The notes under the pieces: generated by a model
Told to the model about the DNA's origin: nothing
Seen by the model: only the letters and a program-made list of their open reading frames with translations
Databases searched by the model: none
Shown: positions 1 to 8,519 of the stretch, piece after piece
Layout of the letters: the number at the start of each line of letters is the position of its first letter
Position numbering within the stretch: position 1 is the stretch's first letter
Program-made: the position numbers and the translations under genes
NCBI GenBank assembly: GCA_027318865.1
Contig: DAHVOJ010000013.1
Location: forward strand, 1-36,510
Length of the DNA stretch: 36,510 nt
Reading direction: 5' to 3'
Source: a bacterium
GTDB taxonomy: Bacteria > SZUA-79 > Acidulodesulfobacterales > Acidulodesulfobacteraceae

Positions 1-1253
1 CGATCTAGTATTTTTAGCTTAAAATCTTTAAAATTTAACTTAATTTTTACCGCCGGCAGATAGTCGATAAATTTTTTAGAATCAAAACGGGATAAATAAG
101 GAACGATGCCGGTATTTTTGTATTTGTAAAGTTTTTCGGTATAACCGGTTTCATTTTTTAAGAGCATTAAAGACATATCGTAAATATATTCAGGTTTAAT
201 TAATCCCTGACAAACCGGATTTAAACATTTTAGATTAAAATCGCATGGAAAACATCCAATATCGGGAATTACGAGCAAACGGTTTTCGGCATATGGTCCC
301 GTTTCTAAAAAACCGACGTTTCCGGTATAAATAACGATTAATTTAGTTCCTACGGCAACTCCTATATGCATTGTTCCGGTATCGTGGGTTATCAGAAGAT
401 TTGAGCGCCGAACGACGTAAACAAGGTCGGAAACGGAGGTTTTACCTGTAAGATTGATAAGCCTTTCGTTTGCGACTATGCTTTCTATAAAACCGCCTGC
501 TTTAACGTCGTAGTTTGCTCCGAGTAAAACGACTTTCGTTTTAATGTCGCCGTTTAAAAACATCTTAGCCAGTTCCGCAAAATAGTCGTAACGCCATTTT
601 TTAAGTTCAGTCGATGCTCCTATGGCAAAAGAAACGATATTATCTCTTTCTTCTATACCGTATTTTTTTAAAACTTCAAACTCCTTATTTCCATCATGTT
701 CTTCATTATTTTTTTTTGCGTCTAAAAAAATTTTATTCACGTGTTGTTTATATTGGGTTTTATTCGTTTTTATAGTTCTTTCGTATAGATCTACGAGATT
801 TAAAACGCTTACTTTTCTGTTTTTAACGGCAGAAAATATATATGCTATCATTTCGTCGTTAGATATTATAGTTCCTTCGCGGTTTACCGATATACCTATA
901 TTTTTTAACGAATTTAAAATATAAAGGAAATAAACGCTAAATTCATCGTGGGAAAGGTTTACCGCAAGGTCGTAATTTACTTGCAAGATACCGTCGAACA
1001 TGTCGCCTAAAGCTTTCAAAACATCTATAGTTAAGTCGAAATTGTTTGCCTTTAAAATCTCAGATAGCTCGGTAACGTTTATAGGTTTAATCTCATCGAC
1101 ATACGGAAGAAAAGGGGCAATGTCCGCAAATTCCTTAGAAATTAAAAGTTTAACGCGGCTTTCAGGATAGATTAATCTAATTTTTTTAAAAAGAGCGGTG
1201 GACTGAATAAGGTCGCCCATGCGGGTAAGATTCAGTATAATTATATTTTTCAT
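1..1253 (-). CDS. GT9-family (heptosyltransferase-like) glycosyltransferase, 3' end outside window
   Basis: About 417 residues are visible from an ATG at 1253; the reading frame is still open at base 1, so the C-terminus is missing. The N-terminus (MKNIIILNLTRMGDLIQSTA) is the typical GT9 start: a Rossmann strand followed by a loop binding the NDP-sugar side. Further on are SFAIGAS..KKWR and HDTGTMHIGVAVG, matching the GT9 donor-binding motifs, then a Cys-rich stretch (GCFPCDFNLKCLNPVC). GT9 enzymes transfer heptose or related sugars from a nucleotide donor in the cytoplasm. It lies 7 nt downstream of the CgeB-like gene and is a paralogue of the GT9 gene at 3070-4692. Because the block follows fliC-flaG-fliD-fliS, flagellin glycosylation is more likely than LPS core synthesis, but that is inference. 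Confidence 0.85.
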   Translation of the reverse strand, partial: MKNIIILNLTRMGDLIQSTALFKKIRLIYPESRVKLLISKEFADIAPFLPYVDEIKPINVTELSEILKANNFDLTIDVLKALGDMFDGILQVNYDLAVNLSHDEFSVYFLYILNSLKNIGISVNREGTIISNDEMIAYIFSAVKNRKVSVLNLVDLYERTIKTNKTQYKQHVNKIFLDAKKNNEEHDGNKEFEVLKKYGIEERDNIVSFAIGASTELKKWRYDYFAELAKMFLNGDIKTKVVLLGANYDVKAGGFIESIVANERLINLTGKTSVSDLVYVVRRSNLLITHDTGTMHIGVAVGTKLIVIYTGNVGFLETGPYAENRLLVIPDIGCFPCDFNLKCLNPVCQGLIKPEYIYDMSLMLLKNETGYTEKLYKYKNTGIVPYLSRFDSKKFIDYLPAVKIKLNFKDFKLKILD

Positions 1254-1260
1254 CGCCGGA

Positions 1261-3063
1261 TTACAGCCCTTCGAGTTTTACTAATTTTGATTTTATCGCC
1301 CATAACATTAAAATCATAGCTTCCGATTTAGACAACCTGCCTTTACCGCTTTTTATGCTCTCTGCCATATCTCTTATAGAAAGCGATTTTTTGTCGGAAA
1401 ACTGCATAATAAGGTCGTGAAGTTCTTTATTTCCTTCAGTTTCTTTCAACAGTTCCGAAATATTCTGCTTTCTGGTTTCAAGTTTAGATTTTATCTGTTC
1501 GTATGAATTTAAGAGTATTATATTCATCATCTCGCGGACGCGGCGTTCGTAAGTATGATTTTTAACTACCGTTTCCCTGCCGTGAGCGGCTATAGACAAT
1601 CTTTCCTCTTCATTTGCAAGGTAGTACTTTATTTTTTTTCTTAAGTCGTCCACCGTATCAAAAACAACCAAATCTTTTCCGTCTTCAAAAACTCCATCCA
1701 TATACTTGCGCCTGTCCACAAGCTGAAAACCTCCGCAGGCTAAAATTTCGTAAACCCTAGGATTTAAAAAATCTCCGTTTGGATTTATGTCCCAGTGCCA
1801 CATAGAAGAATGAAGGTTGATATTTATTTTTGAATAGTTATAAATTTTGACGGCTTCTTCTTCGGTAAACCTTTTGCAGCCGTCCTGAATTAACAAACTT
1901 AAAGGAAGTCCTACATACCAGTCGCCTCCCCATATTTTGAAATTAAAATCGATAAGCTGGGCAAAAACGTTTTTCCTGTTATAATAACCCGCTCCGGCAA
2001 AACTTACGTCGGAGCCGTATCTTATTCTGTCTTCTTGGTTGTAGCCGGTAATTTTTTTATGGAAATCCGGCAGGCAGGCTAAAGGAAGATAATGATAGTT
2101 ATTTGCGTCTATGTTTTTTAGCTCGTCAAAAAAATCGTCTTTCTGTATGGTAAAGAAATAATCGACGTTTTTTACTATAGTATTCCAGTAGGTAAGCGTC
2201 CTGAAATCTTCTACAAACCAGTATGCCGTTTTAATCCCCATACTCTTTAGTTTAAGCAGAGTTCTTTCGCTTGCCGGAGACTGCGCCATAAAAATAACCA
2301 GGTCCGGCGGTTCGTTAAAAACGGAAGAAAGAAGGGCTTCGGACATAAGGTTAAAAAGGCTCTGCTTTAACGAATTTACATGGTCTTCGTTTGGAGTAAA
2401 TTCGCCCATATATTTATATGCGTCGTAAAATTTTGAAAAATCGAGTATTTTTACGTCATAACCCAAATTTAAAAGAGCCGAGTGCAAATAATTTCCGATT
2501 GTAGAAGAACCGCCGTACATTGGCTGTACTACTAAAACCTTAAAAGAAGATGGGGTAAAAAACTGGTTAATTCCGTGAAGTTTATGTATCAAGCCGTATG
2601 CTTCGGGAAATATTTTCTTGTAAGAAGGCAGTTCGCATAATAATATACTGCCTTTATCTAGTTCCAGCTTTTGCAAAATTGCGGAAGCGTCTGCATAAAT
2701 GTTTTCGCAGTCAGAATCTAAAACGGTAAGTTTTACAGTTTTCGATAATTCAGAAACGTTGAAATTGCTTTTTATAAATTCAATAGATTCTTTCGAAGGT
2801 TCGACGACTTCTATTTTTATTTTGCTTTCTTCTTTTTTTAATAAATCCGATAAAGCTTCTATATGATAACCCGCGCCCAATCCGAAAACTATAATTTTAT
2901 CGGGTATCCCTTCCGAATTAATCCTATCCATAATCTGAGCCGCCCATTTCCAACCTTCGGAAACCGGGTCGTAAACCGAATGAACGGTAATTCCGTTAAT
3001 CTTAAAAGACGGGGCGGACGCAACCTTGGTCTGGATAACTTCGAAGCTGCTATTATTATTCAT
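1261..3063 (-). CDS. CgeB-like glycosyltransferase with extra N-terminal domain
   Basis: The protein has 600 residues. Residues from about 175 start a CgeB-type glycosyltransferase region (VLVVQPMYGGSSTIGNYLHS), and the signature near residues 405-450 (NLHSSMWHWDINPNGDF, then NPRVYEILACGGFQLVD) is the conserved nucleotide-sugar-binding segment of the CgeB/Glycos_transf_1_2 family. The first 170 residues form a separate domain with SVYDPVSEGWKWA and IIVFGLGAGYHIEAL, which resembles the N-terminal part of motility accessory factor (Maf) glycosyltransferases. The last 80 residues are helical and charged. It sits between two GT9 genes with 6-7 nt spacing, so it is co-transcribed with them. A role in flagellin glycosylation is inferred from the position downstream of fliS/fliD/fliC. 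Confidence 0.8.
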   Translation of the reverse strand: MNNNSSFEVIQTKVASAPSFKINGITVHSVYDPVSEGWKWAAQIMDRINSEGIPDKIIVFGLGAGYHIEALSDLLKKEESKIKIEVVEPSKESIEFIKSNFNVSELSKTVKLTVLDSDCENIYADASAILQKLELDKGSILLCELPSYKKIFPEAYGLIHKLHGINQFFTPSSFKVLVVQPMYGGSSTIGNYLHSALLNLGYDVKILDFSKFYDAYKYMGEFTPNEDHVNSLKQSLFNLMSEALLSSVFNEPPDLVIFMAQSPASERTLLKLKSMGIKTAYWFVEDFRTLTYWNTIVKNVDYFFTIQKDDFFDELKNIDANNYHYLPLACLPDFHKKITGYNQEDRIRYGSDVSFAGAGYYNRKNVFAQLIDFNFKIWGGDWYVGLPLSLLIQDGCKRFTEEEAVKIYNYSKININLHSSMWHWDINPNGDFLNPRVYEILACGGFQLVDRRKYMDGVFEDGKDLVVFDTVDDLRKKIKYYLANEEERLSIAAHGRETVVKNHTYERRVREMMNIILLNSYEQIKSKLETRKQNISELLKETEGNKELHDLIMQFSDKKSLSIRDMAESIKSGKGRLSKSEAMILMLWAIKSKLVKLEGL

Positions 3064-3069
3064 ATTTTT

Positions 3070-4692
3070 TTAAAACATTTTTAAAATATTAAGGGCATTA
3101 TCTAAAAGCAAAATTATATCGTTAAAACTCTTCGATGCACCTGAAGAATTTAATTCGTCTATAAAATAATCGCATGCAAGTTTAAGATAGCCGTAGTTTA
3201 AACCTAACGATTTTACTGCGTCTTGGAATTTTTCGAAATATAAAGATTCTCCTTCTCCGCAACCGAAGGACTTCAGTCCGTTTTCAAAAACGGTTCTTAT
3301 GAATGAAATTTCGCGTATTAAAGAATCCGCCGACTTTCCGTCTATTTTATAATATTTATTCGTATATCTCAAAACTTTATTTTCATCAATTTTTACGTTA
3401 TTTTTAGAAAGAACGTTGAGCCAGCAAAATTTTAATATTTCCGAAGCAAGTTCGTTTTTGTTTATTTTCGGCTTATGCACCGGGTAAAAGTGAATTGAAT
3501 TCATATGCTTGCAGACGGCAACCGAAAAATTACCCTTTTTTACGTTTGCAATAATTCTTTTTTTAATTTCCGGAAGTTCGATTCTTCCTTTTTTGCATGC
3601 CGAATACAGTTTATTTCGCATAATCTGCAGAAGTACCAAGTCGAAAACATTTTCGGGATTTATGTCGTTTTTGCAGGCATAATTATAGCGGCAAGGTTCG
3701 TGTTGTAAACATGGATAGCATTCTATTTTCGAATAAATTACGTATGAATTTTCTATATGCGGTCCCGTTTCGTAAAAATTTGCGTTGCCGGTATAGATAG
3801 AAACCGAAGGAACGTTAAAAATCTGGGCTACATGCAAGGTTCCCGTATCGGACGCTATAATTAAATCGAAGTCTTTTATAAGATAAATAAGTTCGTTAAG
3901 GTTAGTCTTTCCCGTCAAATCGATAATATTGGCGACTTTAGTCAGTTTTCTCTTTATTTCTTCCGCCGCTGTGGATTCTTCCGCCGTTCCTACTATTATT
4001 ATTTCGCAGTTTAAATTTGAAGAAAGCAAATTAATTAACTTTGCATAATTTTTCGACTGCCAGACTCTTTTAGGATGCGTTGCTCCTATAGAAATACAAA
4101 TTCTTAAAGGTTCGCCGCCCGTCAGCCTTTTTTTGTTTTTAACCTGTTTTTTTAAATTTATAATATCGTATGAAGTTTTTATTTCGGCAGGTTTTTCGCT
4201 TCCTATGAGCGAATATATATCTACTATATTTATTCTGTTAAGGCCGCGGTTTTTTACGATATTAAATAGGTAGTTTGTCGCCGCGCTTCTCGAAATCGCT
4301 CCGGCGGTTTTAGGAGATTTGTCGAGAGCGATAAAACCTCTTTTTTGTTCTTTAAAAAAACTTAAAAAAAGAGAATTGGTAAAATCGTAGTTTAAGTTTA
4401 CTGCAAGTTCGTATTCAGAGGTAAAATCGGATAAAAATAAATAAAATTCGTTTAAACTTTTGGCGGAAATACCGGGGGGCTTTAACAGGCTTTCGTAAGT
4501 AAAAAAATTTATACCGGCGTTAAAAATATTTTTTATATTATATATGCTTTCGTCTATAAGTATATCGATTTTTTTTGATTCGGCTCCTACTGCAAAATTT
4601 AAGGAAGTTAAAGCCTCTATAAGCGGAACCGATTGAAAAAAATCGCCTATTCGTCTCGTCTGGAATATAAATATATTGCTATTAAACGGCAA
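3070..4692 (-). CDS. GT9-family glycosyltransferase with long C-terminal extension
   Basis: The protein has 540 residues; GT9 enzymes are usually about 340-360. The start region (FQTRRIGDFFQSVPLIEAL), the donor motif ISIGATHPKRVWQSKNYAKL and DTGTLHVAQIFNVP are all GT9 landmarks. After a Cys-rich segment (CYPCLQHEPCRYNYAC) comes a helical extension of about 170 residues that I do not recognise. The frame starts with TTG at 4692, inside the last codons of fliS (11-nt overlap), with a GGGCGG stretch upstream; this suggests translational coupling to fliS. It is a tandem paralogue of the gene at 1-1253. The coupling to fliS supports flagellin modification. Confidence 0.83.
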   Translation of the reverse strand: MPFNSNIFIFQTRRIGDFFQSVPLIEALTSLNFAVGAESKKIDILIDESIYNIKNIFNAGINFFTYESLLKPPGISAKSLNEFYLFLSDFTSEYELAVNLNYDFTNSLFLSFFKEQKRGFIALDKSPKTAGAISRSAATNYLFNIVKNRGLNRINIVDIYSLIGSEKPAEIKTSYDIINLKKQVKNKKRLTGGEPLRICISIGATHPKRVWQSKNYAKLINLLSSNLNCEIIIVGTAEESTAAEEIKRKLTKVANIIDLTGKTNLNELIYLIKDFDLIIASDTGTLHVAQIFNVPSVSIYTGNANFYETGPHIENSYVIYSKIECYPCLQHEPCRYNYACKNDINPENVFDLVLLQIMRNKLYSACKKGRIELPEIKKRIIANVKKGNFSVAVCKHMNSIHFYPVHKPKINKNELASEILKFCWLNVLSKNNVKIDENKVLRYTNKYYKIDGKSADSLIREISFIRTVFENGLKSFGCGEGESLYFEKFQDAVKSLGLNYGYLKLACDYFIDELNSSGASKSFNDIILLLDNALNILKMF

Positions 4693-5149
4693 CGGCGATA
4701 CCGCCCGAAATACGCATACCTGAAGTTTGTTCTGAGTTTAATACCGGATTCGCATCCGAAACTCCCGAGTTTTGTTTTTGTTTCCTATCTTTTTCTATAA
4801 TAATCTTCCAGCCGTTTAAAAGGTTTTGCAGTATAGTAAGCGACTCGTCAAGCTTATGCGCGTCTTTCTTTAAATTCGCGGTAGTAAGATGGATCGACAA
4901 AAAAGTGTAAAGTTTGTTTAAATTTTTTGCCGTTTCCCCGCCCTTTTCCATATTGAGCCGGGCATTAAGCTCGTTAATAATGGAGACGGCGTTAGATATA
5001 TTTATCGACTTGCCCGCATAATCGTTCTGCGCAAGTTTTTCTTTAGCCTCCTTAACGAAATTTATTGCTCCTTCGTATGCCATAATAATAAGCGTTCCCT
5101 GGTCAACGGTATTAACGTTTATGTTTTCATATTTTGAAATTGCATCCAT
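4682..5149 (-). CDS. fliS: FliS flagellin export chaperone
   Basis: FliS binds the disordered C-terminus of flagellin in the cytoplasm and prevents premature polymerisation before export. At 155 residues it is slightly longer than usual because of a low-complexity tail. The family pattern is clear: KYENINVNTVDQGTLIIMAYEGAINFV at the start, then the helical bundle with SIINELNARLNMEKGGETAKNL and the LYTFLSIHLTTANLKKD helix. A GGAGG lies 12 nt before the ATG. It follows fliD by about 45 nt and overlaps the next glycosyltransferase by 11 nt. The start region reads TTATGGATGC, a weak match to a CsrA site. Confidence 0.93.
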   Translation of the reverse strand: MDAISKYENINVNTVDQGTLIIMAYEGAINFVKEAKEKLAQNDYAGKSINISNAVSIINELNARLNMEKGGETAKNLNKLYTFLSIHLTTANLKKDAHKLDESLTILQNLLNGWKIIIEKDRKQKQNSGVSDANPVLNSEQTSGMRISGGIAVAV

Positions 5150-5193
5150 AATGAAATTTATCCTCCTTAAAATTTATTTATATACCGTTATAA

Positions 5194-6978
5194 CTAAGCT
5201 CCTTGAGCAATCATCTGCTTTATGCTGTTAGTCATAGCCGAATTTGTAGTCTGCATCTGCCCTATGTAAGACTCCAAACTCGAAAACTGTTTCGTGTACA
5301 TTCCCATCTGGTCCTGCACTAAAACCTGCTGAAGCGATATCTGGTTATTCATGTTTGTAATTTCCGTATTGATTTCCTGTTCGTTAAACTGTACGATGCC
5401 GTTTGCCGGATTGGTATATGTATTTAAAAAACTCGTCATTCCGCCCGGCATAGAAACGCCGTCGGCAGTGGAAGAACCGTTAACCAATGCGCTGAAATAC
5501 TGCTGAACCTGCTGGGGATTTGTAGCCAGCATATTATTTAAAGTCGAAGTATCGAGCTGTAACTGACCTGAACCGTTAGAGTTGGAAGTGATCCCGTAGG
5601 TGGAAGGAAGGCCGGCGGCACCCGAAAGAGTAGGAGCTTCGCTTCCCATAAAACCGTATAATGAATTGACCAAGCTCGAAAGCGCAATATTGCCGCCTAA
5701 TGGACCGAGAGACGAGTTCTTAGTGTTTCCGGAACCGCTCGAAGTTACCGTATTTTGCGACGACACGGCGCTTATTACTTTATTGTATGCGGAAATAAAA
5801 CTGTTTACCGCTCCGTCGATAGCCTGCGTATCTATTCCTACGGTTAAGGTGGTTGAACCGGCGGAAAGCAAATTTAACGTAACGCCGGGTATCGCATTTG
5901 TAACGGTGTCCGTCTGACTCTGAATATAAGTATTTCCGTAATCTATAATTGCGTTTTGGGCAGCCTGCATGGTCGGATTAAAAGCATCCAAAGAAAAAGA
6001 ATCCCCTGCGGTTAAAGTCTGTCCTGCGGTAACCGAAAGTTCTATTCCGCTGTTAGTCGAATTAGAAGAAGTAGATCCGTCTATATAATAAGAAGTAGTT
6101 CCTGTCTCCGACGACGGAATAGTGAAACTTCCGCTTTGGTTTGAGCTATTAGTCCAGTTAATAGTTATGGCATTTGTTCCCACAGTTTGGGTTCCGGTGC
6201 CGCCGACCGTAAACTTGTATGTCTGGCTTGCCGTTCCGGTATATGTTCCTGTGGAGGTTGGAATAGTATCTCCCGAAGACGGAGTGCCGTTCCAGTAGGT
6301 AGGATTAATGGTCGATGTATTGAGATTAAGACTCGCCGTCCCCCCCGAAAGAGTATTGTTAATCGTAATCGCGCCGTTAGTTCCGGTAGTATTGCTGGTT
6401 AAAACAAGCCTATAGGGGTTATTTGAACTTCCGTCGCTGATAATGGCGGCGCTTACGCCTGCTCCCGCATTATTTATCGCCTGAGCGAGATCCTGAAGCG
6501 TATATCCCGTAGTAGAATTCAAAGCAACATTCGTCGTTGTTCCGTTAACGGTAATCCCGAAAGTGCCTGTTCCGTTACCCACGGTTGTCGAAGTAGCCGC
6601 AATCCCCTGAGAAGCTACTTCCGCCGCCTGCGCAAGCTGATTAACGGTAAAGTTATACGTTCCGGGAATAGCCGAAGACGAAGCCGTCGCCGTCGCTACC
6701 GAAGTATCGCTTGAAGTTGCCGTATATGATTTAAACAAAGACGGCTGACCGAGAGCGGCAGCGGCAGAATTTAAACTAGTAACATCGGCGCTTATCGTTT
6801 GCCATGCAGAAAGCTGATTATTCAGCGGGGTTTCCTGAGCCTGCATCAATGTAATAGGGGCGGACAGCGCCTGGTCAAGCGCATTTAATATGGCCGTATA
6901 ATTAATTCCCGACTCAGGACCCGTTCCCATAACGATAAGACCTTGATTAGGATAAGAACTCGTTGAAGTTATCGACAT
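5194..6978 (-). CDS. fliD: FliD flagellar filament cap
   Basis: FliD forms the cap at the filament tip and folds arriving flagellin. At 594 residues it has the expected D0/D1 ends: the N-terminal helix (LNALDQALSAPITLMQAQE, then LNNQLSAWQTISADVTSLNS), the conserved GTYNFTVNQLAQAAEV segment near residue 105-120, and a C-terminal coiled coil (QISLQQVLVQDQMGMYTKQF then SLESYIGQMQTTNSAMT). The middle is rich in Ser, Thr, Gly and Asn, as is usual for surface-exposed cap domains. The ATG has an AGAGGT ribosome-binding site 8 nt upstream. It sits between flaG and fliS, the common order. Confidence 0.95.
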   Translation of the reverse strand: MSITSTSSYPNQGLIVMGTGPESGINYTAILNALDQALSAPITLMQAQETPLNNQLSAWQTISADVTSLNSAAAALGQPSLFKSYTATSSDTSVATATASSSAIPGTYNFTVNQLAQAAEVASQGIAATSTTVGNGTGTFGITVNGTTTNVALNSTTGYTLQDLAQAINNAGAGVSAAIISDGSSNNPYRLVLTSNTTGTNGAITINNTLSGGTASLNLNTSTINPTYWNGTPSSGDTIPTSTGTYTGTASQTYKFTVGGTGTQTVGTNAITINWTNSSNQSGSFTIPSSETGTTSYYIDGSTSSNSTNSGIELSVTAGQTLTAGDSFSLDAFNPTMQAAQNAIIDYGNTYIQSQTDTVTNAIPGVTLNLLSAGSTTLTVGIDTQAIDGAVNSFISAYNKVISAVSSQNTVTSSGSGNTKNSSLGPLGGNIALSSLVNSLYGFMGSEAPTLSGAAGLPSTYGITSNSNGSGQLQLDTSTLNNMLATNPQQVQQYFSALVNGSSTADGVSMPGGMTSFLNTYTNPANGIVQFNEQEINTEITNMNNQISLQQVLVQDQMGMYTKQFSSLESYIGQMQTTNSAMTNSIKQMIAQGA

Positions 6979-7039
6979 TTTATATTACCTCTGATAATGC
7001 GGGCTGAATTAATTCTGCCGGCATTATCCTTAATTAACG

Positions 7040-7468
7040 TTATAATTTACTGCTGTAGAGAGAACCTTTCTGATAATTCGACATCATTTTTAAAACCGAA
7101 TTAGGCGGAATCTGCGCCAGAACTTTTCCGGTTTTAAAATCCACTACGTTAATAACTGCGCCGCCGGCGCTTGCATCCCATTTAAAAAGCATTGCCTGAG
7201 ACAGCATAGGAGAGGGGTTAAGATTCGACTCTATCTGTTTTGATAATTCTTTTTCTTTTTCGGCGCTGCTGTTTTCTGAGTTTGTTTGATTTGCGGAGAT
7301 ATTTGTATTGCTTGCTACCGCATTATTACCGCTATTGTTATTCCGCGTATTTTGATTAACGGCATCGTTTTTAGAATTTACGGCAGACCCGTTTACCTTA
7401 TCCGCATTATATGTATTATTGCCGTTAGCATTATTTGCCGCATTTACGTTTAATGATAACTGGTTCAT
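7040..7468 (-). CDS. flaG: FlaG-family flagellar protein
   Basis: The protein has 142 residues. The C-terminal half matches FlaG: two helices with charged residues (EKELSKQIESNLN), then LFKWDASAGGAVINVVDFKTGKVLAQIPP and a final helix. The first 70 residues are a low-complexity Asn/Ala/Ser-rich linker, longer than in most FlaG proteins. FlaG influences filament length, but its exact role is not settled. Its place between fliC and fliD is classical. The ATG at 7468 has only a weak purine stretch (GAAGTG) upstream. Confidence 0.85.
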   Translation of the reverse strand: MNQLSLNVNAANNANGNNTYNADKVNGSAVNSKNDAVNQNTRNNNSGNNAVASNTNISANQTNSENSSAEKEKELSKQIESNLNPSPMLSQAMLFKWDASAGGAVINVVDFKTGKVLAQIPPNSVLKMMSNYQKGSLYSSKL

Positions 7469-7511
7469 GATATATCACTTCTTTTTATTATGGTAATAAG
7501 TTTTGGACAAC

Positions 7512-7536
7512 GGGGACAGATTTAAAATCTGTCCCC
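7512..7536. repeat. 25-bp perfect palindrome in fliC-flaG spacer
   Basis: Two 12-bp arms (GGGGACAGATTT and its complement) flank a single central A. The palindrome lies in the 115-nt space between the fliC stop and the flaG start. As RNA it would form a strong hairpin, but on the fliC-flaG strand it is not followed by a U-run, so it is not a standard terminator. It resembles the palindromes inside aroC and folE2 (9 of 12 arm positions match the folE2 copy). Confidence 0.8.
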
Positions 7537-7583
7537 TAATCCTGAATCTGTAACCATTATCCTATTACATCAATTTATTTATT

Positions 7584-8477
7584 TTACTTCAACAGGGTCA
7601 AAAGTCCCTGAGGAACCATCGATGCCTGCGAAAGCATAGCTTCGCCGGACTGCGCCAGAGTAGAAAGCAAAGTAAACTGGGACATTTCCTGCGCGAAATT
7701 TACATCCATAATGTTGTTATATGCAGCCTGAGTGTTCGTTCCTTCAGTCTGAAGGTTTCCAAGTATCTGAGTAACCCTGTTCTGGTAAGAACCGAGCTGA
7801 CCGCTTATACCGGCTACCTGATTAACCGCCGCTTGAACCGCAGAAAGAGCTATTAATGCGCTGCCGGAACTGGTCAAATTTACCTGCGACAGAGAAGATT
7901 GAACACTTGCTCCATTATTTAACCCTAATAGATTAGATGCAACACCCTGTATCGAAACTGAAATCTGGTTGTTAGTTGTACCGGCATTTGGACCTATTTG
8001 GAAAGAAAATGCTGAAATAGAAGTAGCACCCAATGTGGTTAGGGTTCCGCCACCGTTCAAAAGATGCAGTCCATTAAACGACGTAGAATCCGCAATCTGC
8101 GTAATTTCCGATTGAAGCTGTTGAAACTCGCTGTTTAGCGCCTGTAAGTTTGCGTTACTGTTCGTTCCGTTAGCGGCGTTGGTCGCAAGAGTCTGCATAG
8201 TTCCAAGCATACCCTGTATGGTAGAAAGAGCGCCTGAAGCGATGTTGATTAAAGAGTTTCCGTTGTTAGCGTTTGAAGTTGCCTGATTGATGCCAAGGCT
8301 GGTTGCATTTAAGCTCTGCGCAATTTCGTAGCCTGCCGGATTGACCCAAGCGCCTGTTATCTGCAAACCGCTGGAAAGTTCGTTTAAAGCCTGTCCTAAA
8401 GAATTGTTGGTGTTTTGAAGATTGTCCGTTGCAATGATGGCTGATTGGTTTGAATTGATAAATAGACCGTTGTACAT
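7584..8477 (-). CDS. fliC: Flagellin
   Basis: The filament subunit, 297 residues, consisting of D0/D1 helices with almost no D2/D3 region. The N-terminal heptads (NLQNTNNSLGQALNELSSGL), the SNANNGNSLINIASGALSTIQ segment and the C-terminal helix (YNNIMDVNFAQEMSQFTLLS, ending in MVPQGLLTLLK) are diagnostic. The usual SSGLRIN-x-A-x-DDAAG motif is altered to SSGLQITGAWVNPAGYEIA, so the Asp pair and the Arg are absent. The ATG at 8477 has a GGAGG ribosome-binding site. Upstream lie two CsrA-like sites and a sigma-28-like promoter (separate entries). Confidence 0.95.
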   Translation of the reverse strand: MYNGLFINSNQSAIIATDNLQNTNNSLGQALNELSSGLQITGAWVNPAGYEIAQSLNATSLGINQATSNANNGNSLINIASGALSTIQGMLGTMQTLATNAANGTNSNANLQALNSEFQQLQSEITQIADSTSFNGLHLLNGGGTLTTLGATSISAFSFQIGPNAGTTNNQISVSIQGVASNLLGLNNGASVQSSLSQVNLTSSGSALIALSAVQAAVNQVAGISGQLGSYQNRVTQILGNLQTEGTNTQAAYNNIMDVNFAQEMSQFTLLSTLAQSGEAMLSQASMVPQGLLTLLK

Positions 8478-8481
8478 TTTA

Positions 8482-8519
8482 TCCTCCGTGATAAATTATT
8501 TCGGCATCCATGCCGAAAT
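8482..8519 (-). promoter_or_regulatory. CsrA-type binding-site pair in fliC leader (hairpin plus Shine-Dalgarno site)
   Basis: In the mRNA sense, a perfect inverted repeat (8498-8519, two 10-nt arms) folds so that an 8-bp stem presents the six-nucleotide loop AUGGAU. That fits the ANGGAN loop preferred by CsrA/RsmE. Twenty-two nucleotides downstream, 8482-8491 reads UCACGGAGGA, a full match to the known A/U-CANGGANG-U/A consensus, and it contains the GGAGG ribosome-binding site of fliC. Two such sites, one in a hairpin and one over the Shine-Dalgarno, mirror the Bacillus subtilis hag leader controlled by CsrA and FliW. Regulation here is inferred. Confidence 0.7.

Noticed and set aside
622-924. 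100-codon plus-strand frame
   Set aside because: It lies antisense to the GT9 gene, has low-complexity hydrophobic content and no ribosome-binding site; the minus-strand frame has clear GT9 motifs.
7512-7536. Palindrome after fliC as an intrinsic terminator
   Set aside because: On the fliC strand the hairpin is followed by GTTGTCC rather than a U-run; repeat-family membership explains it better.
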